Notes: generated by a model from the letters alone, not told the origin. 51,859 nucleotides of DNA from Bacillus timonensis (GCF_000285535.1 NZ_HE610988.1:411955-463813); one strand, 5' to 3'; shown: positions 9,513 through 19,890, counted from the first letter of the stretch. Numbers and translations are program-made.

Positions 9513-10811
9513 TTATACTAAAGCTTTTTCATAAGCGTCCTGAAACTTTTGAATATCGCCTGCTCCCATAAAGATTAAAACACTGTTCTCATGTTTTTTA
9601 AGTATCACAGTATTATCCTCTTTAATTAGCTCTGAACCAGGGATTTTTCCTTGTAAGTCAGTGATTGAAAGTTCTCCTTTGTTCTCACGTGCTGAGCCGA
9701 AAATATCACAAAGATATACTTGATCTGCCTTTTCTAGGCTTGCAGCAAAGTCATCCAAAAATGTCTGTGTTCTAGTAAAAGTATGTGGCTGGAAAATAGC
9801 AACAATTTCACGTTCCGGGAATTTCTGACGAGCAGCTTCAATTGTTGCATTAATCTCAGTCGGATGATGAGCATAATCATCAATGACAATTTGGTTTCCA
9901 ACTCGCTTCTCAGAGAATCTACGTTTCACTCCTTGGAAACTTAACAAACGTTCTTGAATAATTGACATATCAATATTTTCGTAATGGCATAATGCAATTA
10001 CGCCTAAGGCATTTAATACATTATGATTTCCATATCCGTGGATAGAAAAGCTTGCAAAGAACGTATTTCGTACAAACACATCAAAGGTAGTACCTTCCGT
10101 ACTCTTTTTAATATTACGAGCTTGAAAATCATTTTCTTCCCCAAATCCGTAAAATACGACAGGAACCTTTGCCTTGATACTTTGAAGATATTCATCGTCA
10201 CCACAAGCAATAATTCCCTTTTTCACCTGAAGTGCCATTTCCTGAAATGCATTAAAAACATCTTCTACATTTGCAAAATAATCCGGATGGTCAAAATCAA
10301 TATTTGTCATAATTGCATAGTCAGGGTGATAGCTTAAGAAATGTCTTCTATATTCACATGCTTCAAAAACAAAGTTCTTACTATCCTCAGAACCCTTTCC
10401 ACTTCCATCTCCAATTAAATAAGAAGTAGGCTCTGCTCCCTGCAATACATGAGCAAGTAAGCCAGTCGTTGATGTTTTACCATGGGAGCCTGTAACGGCA
10501 ACACTCGTATATTTTTTCATAAATTCACCTAAGAAACGGTGATATCGAATAACAGGTAATCCCATTTCGACTGCTTTTGCTATTTCTTCATGAGTATCAG
10601 GAAAGGCATTCCCGGCAATAACCGTCAGACCTTCATGAATATTTTCCTTGTTAAAAGGTAAAATCTTTATTCCTCTTTGCTCTAAAGGCTTTTGTGTGAA
10701 ATAAAACTTTTCATGGTCAGACCCTTGAACTTCATAATTCATATCATGAAGTATCTGTGCCAACGAACTCATGCCAGTTCCTTTGATTCCAACGAAGTGG
10801 TAAACTGTCAT
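9513..10811 (-). CDS. murC: UDP-N-acetylmuramate--L-alanine ligase
   Basis: Adds the first amino acid of the peptidoglycan stem peptide. It has 432 residues, as in B. subtilis, with the N-terminal nucleotide-binding loop ([14 protein letters not shown]), the ATP-binding P-loop [11 protein letters not shown] near residue 110, and [11 protein letters not shown] near residue 310. ATG 10811 gives MTVYHFVG and follows GGAGGT by 7 bases; the longer frame begins upstream of that site. It is followed in the genome by sftA, as in B. subtilis. Confidence 0.97.
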   Translation of the reverse strand: MTVYHFVGIKGTGMSSLAQILHDMNYEVQGSDHEKFYFTQKPLEQRGIKILPFNKENIHEGLTVIAGNAFPDTHEEIAKAVEMGLPVIRYHRFLGEFMKKYTSVAVTGSHGKTSTTGLLAHVLQGAEPTSYLIGDGSGKGSEDSKNFVFEACEYRRHFLSYHPDYAIMTNIDFDHPDYFANVEDVFNAFQEMALQVKKGIIACGDDEYLQSIKAKVPVVFYGFGEENDFQARNIKKSTEGTTFDVFVRNTFFASFSIHGYGNHNVLNALGVIALCHYENIDMSIIQERLLSFQGVKRRFSEKRVGNQIVIDDYAHHPTEINATIEAARQKFPEREIVAIFQPHTFTRTQTFLDDFAASLEKADQVYLCDIFGSARENKGELSITDLQGKIPGSELIKEDNTVILKKHENSVLIFMGAGDIQKFQDAYEKALV

Positions 10812-11149
10812 ATAAAGAACCTCCAACATTGTCTATCTGTAAGACAGTATATGAAATTCATCTAGTTTTGATAATTGTACCCATGATTTTGAGACTGGTG
10901 CTAATGAATTTTATGTATATATACAATCATCTCACATTTGTTCATTATAGCACTAATCAATACTGAAGACCATTATGAAAAAATGACTAGAAAACAGCCA
11001 AAAAATGAAGTATGTCCTCAAAACCAGTATTCAACGTGGGATGAGTTAACCTTATTATGAACGTAGGACCATAGAATTAACCTTTGCTTCGCTTATTTTT
11101 GTATCTATTTGAATTGTTATGTAGGTCCTTTTAACTACACATCAAAAAA
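10812..11149. other. Gap upstream of murC without recognised gene
   Basis: AT-rich sequence holding the murC promoter region. I see no coding frame, RNA motif or strong repeat in it. Confidence 0.5.
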
Positions 11150-11172
11150 GCTGATAACAAAAGTTATCAGCC
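11150..11172 (-). terminator. sftA terminator hairpin, distal copy with T run
   Basis: CTGATAAC-AAAA-GTTATCAG hairpin. On the minus strand it is followed by six T, so it is a complete terminator. An identical 23-base copy lies at 11373-11395 without the T run. Confidence 0.8.
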
Positions 11173-11299
11173 CAGACTGTTGACAAACGCTCGCATACTG
11201 CGTTGCTTGCCTCCCTCGTCCGTTCATGAAGGCAACTTCTATTCGCGTCTTCGCTCAGCTGCGCGCCTTGTCTGACAAGCGTTCGCAAGACAGTCTGGG
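11171..11299 (+). repeat. Intergenic repeat family C, copy 1
   Basis: A 129-base element with perfect 10-base inverted ends (CCCAGACTGT and ACAGTCTGGG) and inner inverted ACAAACGCT / AGCGTTCGC arms. A shorter relative lies at 49838-49924, sharing CTGTTGACAAACGCT and the CAAGAC.GTCTGG end. No coding frame is evident. Confidence 0.75.
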
Positions 11300-11337
11300 A
11301 ATAGAATTTATATTTTGATATCCTTAATAATTCATAT

Positions 11338-11363
11338 AGACAAAGTCAGCACTGACTTTGTCT
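11338..11363. repeat. Perfect 12-base inverted repeat
   Basis: AGACAAAGTCAG and CTGACTTTGTCT flank two bases. It lies between repeat C and the gene-proximal copy of the sftA hairpin and is probably part of the inserted segment. Confidence 0.7.
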
Positions 11364-11372
11364 ACATTCTGA

Positions 11373-11395
11373 GCTGATAACAAAAGTTATCAGCC
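11373..11395 (-). repeat. Second identical copy of the sftA terminator hairpin
   Basis: The 23 bases are identical to 11150-11172. The sftA stop codon TGA (11390-11392) lies inside it. No T run follows on the minus strand, so this copy alone is unlikely to terminate. Confidence 0.8.
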
Positions 11396-13906
11396 TTCAT
11401 AAATCTCTGCTAAATCCTCTTCAGTTATTAAAACTTCCCTTGGCTTACTTCCTCGTGATTCAGAGATAATTCCTTGTTCCTCCATCATATCAATTAACCG
11501 CGCTGCGCGATTATAACCAATTCTAAAACGTCTTTGTACACTGGAGGTAGATGCCCCCCCATGTTCTAAAACGAATTCACATGCCTCTAAAAAGAGTTCA
11601 TCCTCTTCATTTGTGATGGAGGCCTTCTTTAAAAGCTCTTCTTGCTCAAACATATAGCTTGGCTTCATTTCCGATTTTACAAAATCAACAACCGCTTCAA
11701 TTTCATCATCTGAAACAAAATTCCCTTGAACACGGATTGGTTTTGATGACCCATTCTCAAGGAACAACATATCCCCTTTGCCTAACAGTTTTTCTGCTCC
11801 ACTTGAATCAATAATGGTTCTTGAATCAACTTGAGAAGACACTGAAAAGGCAATTCGTGTTGGAATATTTGCTTTAATTAATCCGGTGATTACATCAACC
11901 GAAGGTCGTTGTGTAGCCAGAATTAGATGAATTCCACATGCCCTTGCTTTTTGAGCAATACGGCAAATTGAATCCTCCACATCCCCTGGTGCTACCATCA
12001 TTAAATCTGCCAACTCATCGATGATAATGACAAGATATGGTAGTTTTCCACTTTTCTCATCATGTTTTTTCACCATTTCATTATATCTGCCAATATCACG
12101 TACTCCAGTATGGGCAAATAATTCATACCGTCTTTCCATTTCCTCAACTGCCCACTTTAGGGAAGCCGTTGCAGCCTTCACATCAGTAATGACAGGGCTC
12201 ACTAGATGTGGTATATGGTTATATGGCGCAAGTTCTACCATTTTTGGATCAATCAATAACAGCTTTACTTCATCCGGAGAAGCCTTATAAAGCAAACTGA
12301 CCAGCATTGCATTAATACATACGCTTTTACCAGAACCAGTTGCACCTGCAATTAATCCATGTGGCATCTTTTGCAAATCCGTCACAATTGGCTTACCAGA
12401 AATATCGAGACCCATTGCTACAGTTAATGGTGATTTATTCGATATAAATTCTGAGCTTTGGATGATTTCTTTTAAAAGCACTGGTTTGCTTTTTTTATTT
12501 GGCACTTCAATTCCTATCGTATTTTTTCCTGGAATTGGCGCTTCAATTCGAATATCCTTTGCAGCCAAACTCAATTTAATATCATCTGATAAATTTGTAA
12601 TTTTATTTACCTTTACCCCTGGCTCAGGATGTACTTCAAATCTAGTAACGGCTGGACCTTGCGTTACATTTACTACCTTTGCACGCACTTTAAAATTTCG
12701 TAGAGTTTGGTCTAGAATATTTTGTTGTTCGACCAACCACTGACTGTCATCCAACTGCTCAGCAGGAGGTGCATTTAAATAAGATAGAACCGGAAACGAA
12801 TATCCTGGGAGTTGATTTTCGTCTTCACCATTCATATCTTCTTCCTGCTGAATGATTCTTGCCGGTTGGATTGGAGCCACTTGTTCCACTGATACTTCCT
12901 CTTGTTTCGGTGGGACTTGTTCTTTTACTATTTCCTCATGTTTTGTTGGTTCCTGTTGGCTTTTGGGTTCAACAGGCTTTATTGGAGTTACTTGGCCTAC
13001 TTGTCTTGTATCGCTTTGTGACAATTTCTGTTTGTCCTTTTTAAACATTAAAACATTAAATGGAATATTAGACCTTCTCGGCTTAGCATTTGTTTGCTCT
13101 GACTCTTGTGTCGGTTCAACCTGTCGTTGTGCATTCTCATCCGATTCTTCATTTTCTTCCACTTCATGCTTCATTGGAGTTTCTACCAATTCTTCCATTG
13201 GCTGTGGCGGTTCTTTTTCTATTAACATTTCAATTTGCTTCTCGTCTTGATCAATCACATTCGTTTCAACAATGTCCGCAGAATCTTCAGTTGTAAAAGT
13301 GTGAGCTGATGTTTCCTCACTACTCAAATCAATATTAGATGGGACAGTATTTACTCGTTCAACCTTTTCTAATTCTTCTTCCCTTATTAATTGATTGGCA
13401 AAGCTTACAACCTTTTGCTGTGTTTCGTCATTCGCTATTTCTTTTAGTTCGGATTCAACTTGCTCAGTTAGTAGAATTGTAGAAGCCACCTCTTCTTGTG
13501 CCTCTTTCCATGCCCTTGCAATTGATTCGGTATCCGCGATAGGTTTTACAGGAAGTTCATACTCTATGACTTCATCTTGAGGCTTCGGCTTACCTAGACC
13601 AAATACAGGGGATGGGGTTTCAGTTGGGCGAAAGGGTTGTTTCTCTTGTACTTTTACAACAGGTTTAGGATTTGAATGCCTTTTAGGTTCTGCGGCCCTT
13701 GTTTTCTGAGGTCGCTTTGTTTGTACTTTTTCCGTTTTCCTTATTTCTTGATCTGGAATAACGGGGAATCGAAATTTCCCCTTTGGGTATTCGTATGTAA
13801 CTCTCGCCTCAGCAGGCTTGTTTTGTCGGATTTGAGTCGTTTTTATTTCAATTGGATCGTCATCGTCCGCCTGTAAAAAATGTAGTAATTTCTTTATCCA
13901 ATTCAC
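11390..13906 (-). CDS. sftA: DNA translocase SftA (FtsK/SpoIIIE family, soluble)
   Basis: Septum-associated ATPase that moves chromosomal DNA out of the closing division septum. The first 370 residues are a hydrophilic linker rich in Glu, Pro and Gln with no membrane segment, which separates SftA from SpoIIIE. The translocase core follows, with Walker A GATGSGKS near residue 522 and Walker [13 protein letters not shown] near 615. A C-terminal winged-helix gamma domain recognises DNA ([21 protein letters not shown]). The 838 residues are shorter than the roughly 950 of B. subtilis, with the loss in the linker. GTG 13906 gives MNWIKKLL and follows GGAAGAG by 8 bases; the GTG three codons earlier abuts that site. 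Confidence 0.93.
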   Translation of the reverse strand: MNWIKKLLHFLQADDDDPIEIKTTQIRQNKPAEARVTYEYPKGKFRFPVIPDQEIRKTEKVQTKRPQKTRAAEPKRHSNPKPVVKVQEKQPFRPTETPSPVFGLGKPKPQDEVIEYELPVKPIADTESIARAWKEAQEEVASTILLTEQVESELKEIANDETQQKVVSFANQLIREEELEKVERVNTVPSNIDLSSEETSAHTFTTEDSADIVETNVIDQDEKQIEMLIEKEPPQPMEELVETPMKHEVEENEESDENAQRQVEPTQESEQTNAKPRRSNIPFNVLMFKKDKQKLSQSDTRQVGQVTPIKPVEPKSQQEPTKHEEIVKEQVPPKQEEVSVEQVAPIQPARIIQQEEDMNGEDENQLPGYSFPVLSYLNAPPAEQLDDSQWLVEQQNILDQTLRNFKVRAKVVNVTQGPAVTRFEVHPEPGVKVNKITNLSDDIKLSLAAKDIRIEAPIPGKNTIGIEVPNKKSKPVLLKEIIQSSEFISNKSPLTVAMGLDISGKPIVTDLQKMPHGLIAGATGSGKSVCINAMLVSLLYKASPDEVKLLLIDPKMVELAPYNHIPHLVSPVITDVKAATASLKWAVEEMERRYELFAHTGVRDIGRYNEMVKKHDEKSGKLPYLVIIIDELADLMMVAPGDVEDSICRIAQKARACGIHLILATQRPSVDVITGLIKANIPTRIAFSVSSQVDSRTIIDSSGAEKLLGKGDMLFLENGSSKPIRVQGNFVSDDEIEAVVDFVKSEMKPSYMFEQEELLKKASITNEEDELFLEACEFVLEHGGASTSSVQRRFRIGYNRAARLIDMMEEQGIISESRGSKPREVLITEEDLAEIYEG

Positions 13907-13927
13907 AACTATCACTCTTCCATTATC

Positions 13928-14124
13928 AAATACGCCTCGGCGTATTTGCGCCCGATTTTTTTAGGCCCACACGATGTGGGTCACAAAGACGTTGCCACAG
14001 GACGTGGCGTTCTTAGTCTTTGATCCTAAGCTCGAAAAACTTCCTTTGAAAAATCGTGGCATCCGCCGGAGGCTTTAACTTTATTCGGCAGAAGTTAGAG
14101 ACTTCTGCTGAATAAAGTTAAATC
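13928..14124 (+). repeat. Intergenic repeat family B, copy 1
   Basis: Begins with the palindrome AAATACGCC..GGCGTATTT and contains ATCGTGGCATCCGCC and GAGGCTTTAACTTTATTC. It ends in a hairpin with 22-base arms (14074-14095 and 14101-14122, one mismatch). Related copies are at 30332-30450, 36050-36270 (reversed) and 48178-48219 (fragment). It fills the sftA-ytpQ gap. Confidence 0.8.
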
Positions 14125-14140
14125 TATTCCTTATTGTAAC

Positions 14141-14171
14141 AAAAAAGCCGCTAGTTTTCCTAGCGACTTTT
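14141..14171 (-). terminator. Terminator of ytpQ
   Basis: On the minus strand AAGTCGCTAG and CTAGCGGCTT form a stem followed by TTTT. Confidence 0.85.
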
Positions 14172-14188
14172 GGTAGAGGAGAATACAT

Positions 14189-15010
14189 TTATTTTCTTGG
14201 TCGATTTTTTCCAAGGATAAAGATTGGTTCAAGTTCCCCCTCTTCAAAAAGAAACGATAGTGCTGTAATCGGAACTCTACCACTTGCAAAGAAGCTCATC
14301 GTTATCTGGGCAAGAATATCATATCCTGTTTCATTTTGAACATCTACAATAATCAAAACATCCTGGTGTGGCACTGCAACTGCCATGGTACCTTTGATTT
14401 GTTGGCTCATTTTTTGAAGAAAGGCATCATTTAAAATACGACTTGCATCATAGCCGTCATTTTTATTAATAAAATAAAAAGTATTACCAGCGACTTCATC
14501 CGTTTTATATGAAACATCTAAGGAACGAAGATTGAACCTTGCTATTTCGCGAATCCGTTCAAACTTCCAATTCTCTTTTTCGAGGAGCTTTTTATCAATT
14601 AATCTGTAAGTAGTCCCTAAATCAAGTGCATAATAAATCCTTGTTTCAGCTGTATGATCGTCGTATAAAAGGTCTTCCCCATCATTTGACTGTGTCGGAA
14701 ACGAGGTTGAACGGATAACAGGAAAGATATTTTTTTCTTTCCCTTCAAGCTCCAGTTCACTATTCATGACAGTTAGAGATTCTTCTATATAATAAATGAC
14801 TTCATCAAGACTTGCAGGACCTTCTTCTTGATATTTGGCAATAATACCTGGAAGTGTCACGGTTGTTCCTATTTTCGTTTCCTTGTCTTCAATACGCAAG
14901 GTATCCTTTTTTGGGTCGTAAGAAAAATTCCAATTATGCTTTGCGAGTTTTTCTTGGATGATTTTCTTTAACTTTTTCGAATCCATTTTCCGACTATTTT
15001 TTGAGTCCAT
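14189..15010 (-). CDS. ytpQ: DUF1444 protein YtpQ
   Basis: A 273-residue cytoplasmic protein of unknown function, conserved through Bacillus. Family hallmarks are [28 protein letters not shown] and [19 protein letters not shown]. The C-terminal half ([21 protein letters not shown]) aligns well with B. subtilis YtpQ. The start at 15010 is supported by AGGAG 9 bases upstream. A second Met at codon 9 repeats the MDSK start but has no binding site. It lies 29 bases after ytpP. The next gene in B. subtilis, ytpR, is not found here. Confidence 0.88.
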   Translation of the reverse strand: MDSKNSRKMDSKKLKKIIQEKLAKHNWNFSYDPKKDTLRIEDKETKIGTTVTLPGIIAKYQEEGPASLDEVIYYIEESLTVMNSELELEGKEKNIFPVIRSTSFPTQSNDGEDLLYDDHTAETRIYYALDLGTTYRLIDKKLLEKENWKFERIREIARFNLRSLDVSYKTDEVAGNTFYFINKNDGYDASRILNDAFLQKMSQQIKGTMAVAVPHQDVLIIVDVQNETGYDILAQITMSFFASGRVPITALSFLFEEGELEPIFILGKNRPRK

Positions 15011-15039
15011 AAAATCAATCTCCTCTCTTTTCTTTAATC

Positions 15040-15354
15040 TTAAGAGAGCCCATTAATGAATTGTTCAATCTCTTCCTTTGTTTTACGGTCTTTACTTACA
15101 AATCGACCGGTTTCTTTTCCGTCTTCGTATGCCAAAAAGCTAGGTATTCCAAAGACATTTAATGTCGCGCACAAATCGATAAATTCATCACGATCTACAT
15201 AATAAAAGGTATAGTCAGGAAAGGAGCTTTCAATTTCAGGCAAAAATGGGTCGATAAAACGGCAATCTGGACACCAATCTGCTGAAAACATTAAAATGCT
15301 TTTTCCATTTTTAATTATTTCTTGATATTGATCTATATTCTCAAGTTTTTTCAT
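15040..15354 (-). CDS. ytpP: Thioredoxin-like protein YtpP
   Basis: A 104-residue thioredoxin fold with a WCPDC active site (Cys28 and Cys31) and the cis-proline motif [12 protein letters not shown]. It is probably a cytoplasmic thiol oxidoreductase; the substrate is unknown. ATG 15354 follows GGAGG by 8 bases; the TTG five codons upstream overlaps that site. It is in one unit with ytpQ. Confidence 0.9.
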   Translation of the reverse strand: MKKLENIDQYQEIIKNGKSILMFSADWCPDCRFIDPFLPEIESSFPDYTFYYVDRDEFIDLCATLNVFGIPSFLAYEDGKETGRFVSKDRKTKEEIEQFINGLS

Positions 15355-15417
15355 ATGTTTAACCTCCAAATACCGTATGTCCTTATTATGATATATTCTC
15401 TTTTTAAAAACAAATAA

Positions 15418-15440
15418 AAGCCCCTAGAATTTAGGGGCTT
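15418..15440 (-). terminator. Terminator of the lipoprotein gene
   Basis: AAGCCCCTA and TAGGGGCTT form a 9-base stem, with TTTATTTG after it on the minus strand. Confidence 0.88.
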
Positions 15441-15444
15441 AACC

Positions 15445-15942
15445 TTAATATTTTACGGAAGATACGATTTTCATCATTTCTCCTGCACTTTCTGAAATAT
15501 CACTTACCTTAGTTTCTGTTGTCATCTTTATTCCGCCAATGCCAACCGTCACTAAATATTGGTTGTCTTCAATTTCAAATACTTTTACATATCCAAACCG
15601 TTCTTTATCTGTATAAGTTTTATCAACTTCAAATTCTTTCGCATCAACTGCCTCATACAATACTTCACTGGTACGTTTTTCATTTGGATTTACAAATAAA
15701 ATAAAGGTTTGGTCGCCTTTTTGAAGAATGACGTTATTTTCAACCTTCTCTTCTATTTTCATAGTAGAAGGTAGATAGAAGGAAATACCGTCATTTTCAC
15801 TATTTGTTTTTTCAGGTTGAGCATTAAATGCAGTTTCAACCGATGAAACCGTTTCCTTTGATTCATCTTCAATCGATGCACAACCTGACAAAAGTCCTAC
15901 CAGTACTAGTAAGGTTACAATAAGGACTTTCCTCATTTTCAT
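15445..15942 (-). CDS. Putative lipoprotein, function unknown
   Basis: A 165-residue protein with a lipoprotein signal peptide: positive start (MKMRK), hydrophobic core, lipobox LLSGC with the lipidated Cys at residue 21. The remainder is an acidic extracellular domain (residues 22-165) with no motif I recognise; it resembles small stress or sporulation lipoproteins of Bacillus only in general style. ATG 15942 follows AAGGGG by 8 bases. It has its own terminator and lies upstream of ytpP. Confidence 0.8.
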   Translation of the reverse strand: MKMRKVLIVTLLVLVGLLSGCASIEDESKETVSSVETAFNAQPEKTNSENDGISFYLPSTMKIEEKVENNVILQKGDQTFILFVNPNEKRTSEVLYEAVDAKEFEVDKTYTDKERFGYVKVFEIEDNQYLVTVGIGGIKMTTETKVSDISESAGEMMKIVSSVKY

Positions 15943-16120
15943 TTCTCTCACCCCTTACTCAAACTTAACTTTCCAAGAAGTGGATAACCTCTTTGAAAAA
16001 AGTTAATAAGGTTGACTATCTCTCTATTTTCTATAATAAACCTATTATTTTCTAAGTTGCAAGAGTAATCTATTAAATTTTATCAATATGAAATAAGTAC
16101 CATTTTTAATTCAATAAAAC

Positions 16121-16636
16121 TTAAAGATTATTCTTGAATGTCAATTGACCGACTAGGAGTTTAACAACATGTGTAAACATGTCTTTGCGATTAACATAAT
16201 GGTTGGTGAAGATGCCGATTGCGCCTTCATGGCTGCGAATGTCTTTTTGCTTTGTAAATTCCGCCATGACATCACCTAACTCGATTCCTACTTTTAACTC
16301 CCTGGAAATTTCATCTGGAAGAAGGATTCTTGCTCCACCTGCAATGATTGGCTCAATATCCTTATCTATAATCGCCCCCCAATTACATAAAAACATCCCA
16401 AATTCAGTTTGTACGACCCCACCCTCTAGGCCAATTCCAAGGTCAGCATTTTCCTCTTCAAGTGCAGATTTAGCTCGATTGATTGCACCTTGAATCGTCT
16501 CCTCATCTGAAAAAGGCTGCGCTGACACACCCGAAGATACAGTTGTAGGAACAAAGTTTGCCTCAATGCCACCAAAGCCATTTATGATTGCATCTACTTT
16601 CGCAGGATTTTTTGTCCCAATTGCAACTCGTAACAT
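16121..16636 (-). CDS. DUF84-family NTPase (inosine/xanthosine triphosphatase type)
   Basis: A 171-residue homolog of E. coli YjjX, which hydrolyses non-canonical nucleoside triphosphates (ITP, XTP). Evidence is the N-terminal VAIGTKNPAKVDAI, the ETIQGAINRAKSAL helix, GIGLEGGV, and SHEGAIGIFTNHYVNRKDMF near the end. The length fits the family. ATG 16636 follows GAGGTGATATATT. Confidence 0.87.
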   Translation of the reverse strand: MLRVAIGTKNPAKVDAIINGFGGIEANFVPTTVSSGVSAQPFSDEETIQGAINRAKSALEEENADLGIGLEGGVVQTEFGMFLCNWGAIIDKDIEPIIAGGARILLPDEISRELKVGIELGDVMAEFTKQKDIRSHEGAIGIFTNHYVNRKDMFTHVVKLLVGQLTFKNNL

Positions 16637-16664
16637 AATATATCACCTCATCTGCAAAACGAAT

Positions 16665-16682
16665 GCTCGGCAAATGCCGAGC
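16665..16682 (-). terminator. Hairpin downstream of ytoP
   Basis: GCTCGGC and GCCGAGC form a 7-base stem with a 4-base loop between ytoP and the DUF84 gene. The T run is weak (ATTCGTTTT). Confidence 0.6.
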
Positions 16683-16701
16683 ACGTTACTTTTAATTAAT
16701 T

Positions 16702-17775
16702 TTACCCATTTTGACGGATTGAATCCACAGTAGTACGGTCAGATGCCTTCACAAGAGTAACAAGTAATTCTTTAGCTGCAGCATAATCATCAACATGAAT
16801 AATTGAAGCATGTGTATGGATATAGCGTGAACAAATACCAATTACCGCTGATGGAACACCTTCATTTGAAAGATGAACTTGACCCGCATCTGTTCCACCT
16901 TGTGAAACAAAGTATTGATACTTTATATTATTTGATTCTGCTGTATCTAAAAGAAATTCACGCATACCACGATGCGTAACCATAGAACGGTCATAAATAC
17001 GAAGTAATGCACCGCCTCCAAGTTTGCCAAATGCATTTTTATCACCAGACATATCATTAGCTGGGCTTGCATCAAGAGCATAAAAGATATCCGGTTTAAT
17101 CATGGTTGCAGAAGTTCTCGCTCCTCTTAAACCAACTTCTTCTTGTACAGTTGCTCCAGAATAAAGAATATTTGGTAGTTCGACTCCCTGTAATTCCTTT
17201 AATAATTCAATCGAAAGACCACAACCATACCGGTTATCCCAGGCTTTCGCTAGAATTTTCTTTTCATTTGCCATTGGAGTAAATGGACAAATTGGAACAA
17301 CTTGTTGACCAGGCTTAATTCCTATACGAATCGCATCTTCGCGGTCATCAGCACCAATATCAATCAACATGTTTTTAATATCCATTGGTTTATTACGCTG
17401 ACTCTCTTCTAAAAGATGTGGAGGAATAGATCCGATAACACCGATTACAGGGCCATTCTCTGTTATAATTTGAACACGTTGTGCTAATAAGACTTGGCTC
17501 CACCAACCACCAAGTGTTTGGAAACGAAGCATTCCATTATCCGTAATTGAAGTAATCATGAATCCAACTTCATCCATATGTCCTGCAACCATGACCGTTG
17601 GCCCATTTTCGTTCCCACGGCGCACTCCAAATATACTACCTAATCCATCTTGAACTACCTCATCTGAGTATTTTTCAAGCTGGGAGCGCATAAACTTTCT
17701 TACCTGGTGTTCGTTTCCTGAAGCACCAGGTAGCTCGGTTAATGTTTTAAAAAGCTCCAGAGTATCCTGTTTCAA
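16702..17775 (-). CDS. ytoP: M42-family metallopeptidase YtoP
   Basis: Glutamyl-aminopeptidase/endoglucanase-like dinuclear zinc peptidase. Metal and catalytic segments are visible: [32 protein letters not shown], and [14 protein letters not shown] near the C-terminus. I prefer TTG 17775 ([12 protein letters not shown]), 7 bases after AAGGAG. ATG 17781 is only two bases from that site, and ATG 17799 has none. It is 357 residues from the TTG. Confidence 0.9.
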   Translation of the reverse strand: MKQDTLELFKTLTELPGASGNEHQVRKFMRSQLEKYSDEVVQDGLGSIFGVRRGNENGPTVMVAGHMDEVGFMITSITDNGMLRFQTLGGWWSQVLLAQRVQIITENGPVIGVIGSIPPHLLEESQRNKPMDIKNMLIDIGADDREDAIRIGIKPGQQVVPICPFTPMANEKKILAKAWDNRYGCGLSIELLKELQGVELPNILYSGATVQEEVGLRGARTSATMIKPDIFYALDASPANDMSGDKNAFGKLGGGALLRIYDRSMVTHRGMREFLLDTAESNNIKYQYFVSQGGTDAGQVHLSNEGVPSAVIGICSRYIHTHASIIHVDDYAAAKELLVTLVKASDRTTVDSIRQNG

Positions 17776-17948
17776 AATCATTCTCCTTCCCATTTTCATA
17801 ACAGTTTATTGAACGTATTGATTACATCTATTTATGTACATTATTTAGTATATCGAAATTGTTTTTTTGTTACCATAGCCAACATGGCGATTTTTAAAAA
17901 ATATAGTTATACTTATGATAAGGAAAAAGTTCCTTTAGGAGGGATATA

Positions 17949-18257
17949 GTGAGCTGGAATAAGTTTTTACTAGGTTTTGGTGTTGGGTTTGCAAGTGCAT
18001 TTCTTTTAAAAGAAGTACTAAGTGACTCAACAATTCCCGGTGACAAAGCCTTAAAAATGGCAAAAGAAGCTTTCAAAAAAAATGGTCCAATTGATGGGTC
18101 CTGGATCCAAATGAATCCTGAAGATTATACAAAGTCTGGAATTGACTATCAAGTGTATAGAGGTGGCATTTCCCGTAAAATAAATCAAGAAAGCCACCAG
18201 TATGAATTTATCATAGATGCCAAAACCGGTTCTATTTTAGAAGTAATTCCACTCTAA
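17949..18257 (+). CDS. ytzB: YtzB-like PepSY-domain membrane protein
   Basis: A 102-residue protein with one N-terminal hydrophobic segment (WNKFLLGFGVGFASAFLL). It is followed by a single PepSY-like domain starting at PGDKALKMAKEAFKKNG and ending with YEFIIDAKTGSILEVIPL. PepSY domains are thought to inhibit peptidases, but the role here is unknown. The start is GTG 17949 after a strong AGGAGG. It sits between ytoP and ytnP, as in B. subtilis. Confidence 0.85.
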   Translation: MSWNKFLLGFGVGFASAFLLKEVLSDSTIPGDKALKMAKEAFKKNGPIDGSWIQMNPEDYTKSGIDYQVYRGGISRKINQESHQYEFIIDAKTGSILEVIPL

Positions 18258-18267
18258 GGCTACTTTT

Positions 18268-18292
18268 AGCTTATAAGAATATCTTATAAGCT
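18268..18292. terminator. Terminator between ytzB and ytnP
   Basis: AGCTTATAAGA and TCTTATAAGCT pair perfectly and are followed by TATTTTTA on the plus strand. It lies between convergent genes. Confidence 0.8.
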
Positions 18293-18297
18293 TATTT

Positions 18298-19143
18298 TTA
18301 TTCTCGGTTTCTTTTCAAAGAATCAATAACCTCTCCAGCTTGGTTCCACTTGATTGCTCGATAATAAGCGTCATGATAAAAAACATACCATGCTTCCTTC
18401 GCTAGTCCTTCACCCATCCATTTTTGTTTTTGTTCAATTGATTTCATTGGATAGTCATCGTACGCCAAAACCCATAAAACATTTTGGTGTGCATGAGTTG
18501 GCATAATATCGGCCATATGTATCGCTTGATCATCATTACTTTCAAATAGAATGATGGAATGACCATCACTATGACCACCTGTATGTACCATTGTAATTCC
18601 TTTGACAACTTCAATCTTTTCCGAGAATGTCTTCACTTGATGTTCAATTGCTTCCCAATTCTCCTTCCAGTACGTGGCCTTTGAACGGATATTCGGATTT
18701 CTCATTTCATCCCATTCCACATCTGAAACGATAATGACAGCGTTCTCAAAAGAAGGGACCCATTTACCTTGCTCCCATTTTGTAAGACCACATGCATGAT
18801 CAAAATGAAGATGAGTCATGAGAACAACATTGATATCACGGGTTGTAAGTCCTAGTTCTGCTAATGATTTATCAAGTGAAGATTCTTCAAGAACCCCAAA
18901 ATTTCGTTTTTGTTTATCTGTTAACTTCCCGTTGCCAATTCCTGATTCTACCAAAATATATTTTGAACCTGCCTTTACAAGAATTGGATCAGTTCGTAGT
19001 TCAATTTGATTTTTTTCATTATGCGGATATTTTCTCGACCATAATGGCTTTGGTACGACACCAAACATGGCTCCTCCATCTAAATTTGTTACACCGCCAT
19101 TAAGCCAAGTAAGTGTAATATCACCAATTGTAAGTTGTTCCAT
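18298..19143 (-). CDS. ytnP: Metallo-beta-lactamase fold hydrolase YtnP (lactonase)
   Basis: B. subtilis YtnP is a lactonase-like enzyme reported to interfere with streptomycete signalling. The zinc motif HLHFDHACG (His111, His113, Asp115, His116) is intact, with HTGGHSDGH and [11 protein letters not shown] supplying further ligands. Its 281 residues equal the B. subtilis protein. No signal peptide is seen, so it is probably cytoplasmic. The substrate in this organism is inferred only. Confidence 0.9.
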   Translation of the reverse strand: MEQLTIGDITLTWLNGGVTNLDGGAMFGVVPKPLWSRKYPHNEKNQIELRTDPILVKAGSKYILVESGIGNGKLTDKQKRNFGVLEESSLDKSLAELGLTTRDINVVLMTHLHFDHACGLTKWEQGKWVPSFENAVIIVSDVEWDEMRNPNIRSKATYWKENWEAIEHQVKTFSEKIEVVKGITMVHTGGHSDGHSIILFESNDDQAIHMADIMPTHAHQNVLWVLAYDDYPMKSIEQKQKWMGEGLAKEAWYVFYHDAYYRAIKWNQAGEVIDSLKRNRE

Positions 19144-19212
19144 TCTTTCCCCACCCTTCTTTTAATCGTGCTTTCATTTTATCATTATTAAGAAAATTTA
19201 TAAAACAAAAAA

Positions 19213-19234
19213 CCATGAGCCAAATGACTCATGG
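19213..19234 (-). terminator. Terminator of trmB
   Basis: CCATGAG and CTCATGG form a 7-base stem; TTTTTTGTTTTA follows on the minus strand. Confidence 0.85.
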
Positions 19235-19239
19235 AAAAT

Positions 19240-19890
19240 TTACTCTTTTTTATTTTGATATTGAACCTCTGAACGATAAATGGGATGGCCCATTTCAGAA
19301 AATTTCTCTTCATATTCCGTCATGATATTACCTTCAAAGTCCGATTTATGCAGATCCAAACTCACAAATGTTAGTAGTAGTCCGTATTCTGAGAAGCTTT
19401 TTAATGAAAATTCGAATAATCCACGATTATCTGTTTTAAAATGGATTTCTCCTTCTTCAACTAGAATGTCTTCGTACATTTGTAAGAATGTTTTATATGT
19501 TAAGCGACGTTTTTCATGTCGTGTCTTTGGCCAAGGATCACTAAAGTTTAAATAAACCCGTTCAATTTCACCTTTTTCAAAAAAGGTTCTAAGGTTTACA
19601 GCATTTTGATTTAATAATTTGATATTTGGAATTTCTGCTTCAATGACACGGTCTAAAGCTGAAACAATAACACTTTCGTACAATTCAATCCCAATATAAT
19701 TGATATCTGGATGAGCTTTTGCCATTTCAGTCACAAATCTGCCTTTGCCAGTCCCTACTTCTATATGTATCGGATTATCATTTCCAAAAACTTGTTTCCA
19801 ATTTCCTTTTTGTTCATCAGGATTTTCGATTACGTATTGTGGGTATGATGCTAACCTTTCCTTCGCCCACGGTTTATTGCGTAAACGCAT
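19240..19890 (-). CDS. trmB: tRNA (guanine-N7-)-methyltransferase
   Basis: Methylates G46 of tRNA using S-adenosylmethionine. Family features: MRLRNKPWA start, [22 protein letters not shown]-binding motif, [20 protein letters not shown], and the [17 protein letters not shown]-terminus. It has 216 residues from ATG 19890, which follows GAGGTG; the longer frame reads into upstream spacer. Confidence 0.95.
   Translation of the reverse strand: MRLRNKPWAKERLASYPQYVIENPDEQKGNWKQVFGNDNPIHIEVGTGKGRFVTEMAKAHPDINYIGIELYESVIVSALDRVIEAEIPNIKLLNQNAVNLRTFFEKGEIERVYLNFSDPWPKTRHEKRRLTYKTFLQMYEDILVEEGEIHFKTDNRGLFEFSLKSFSEYGLLLTFVSLDLHKSDFEGNIMTEYEEKFSEMGHPIYRSEVQYQNKKE

Noticed and set aside
10023-10337. A 104-codon plus-strand frame opposite murC
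   Set aside because: It is antisense to a highly conserved gene and reads as a shadow frame.
12852-13250. A 132-codon plus-strand frame opposite sftA
   Set aside because: It arises from the low-complexity linker of sftA, is Cys/Ser-rich shadow sequence and lacks a start signal.
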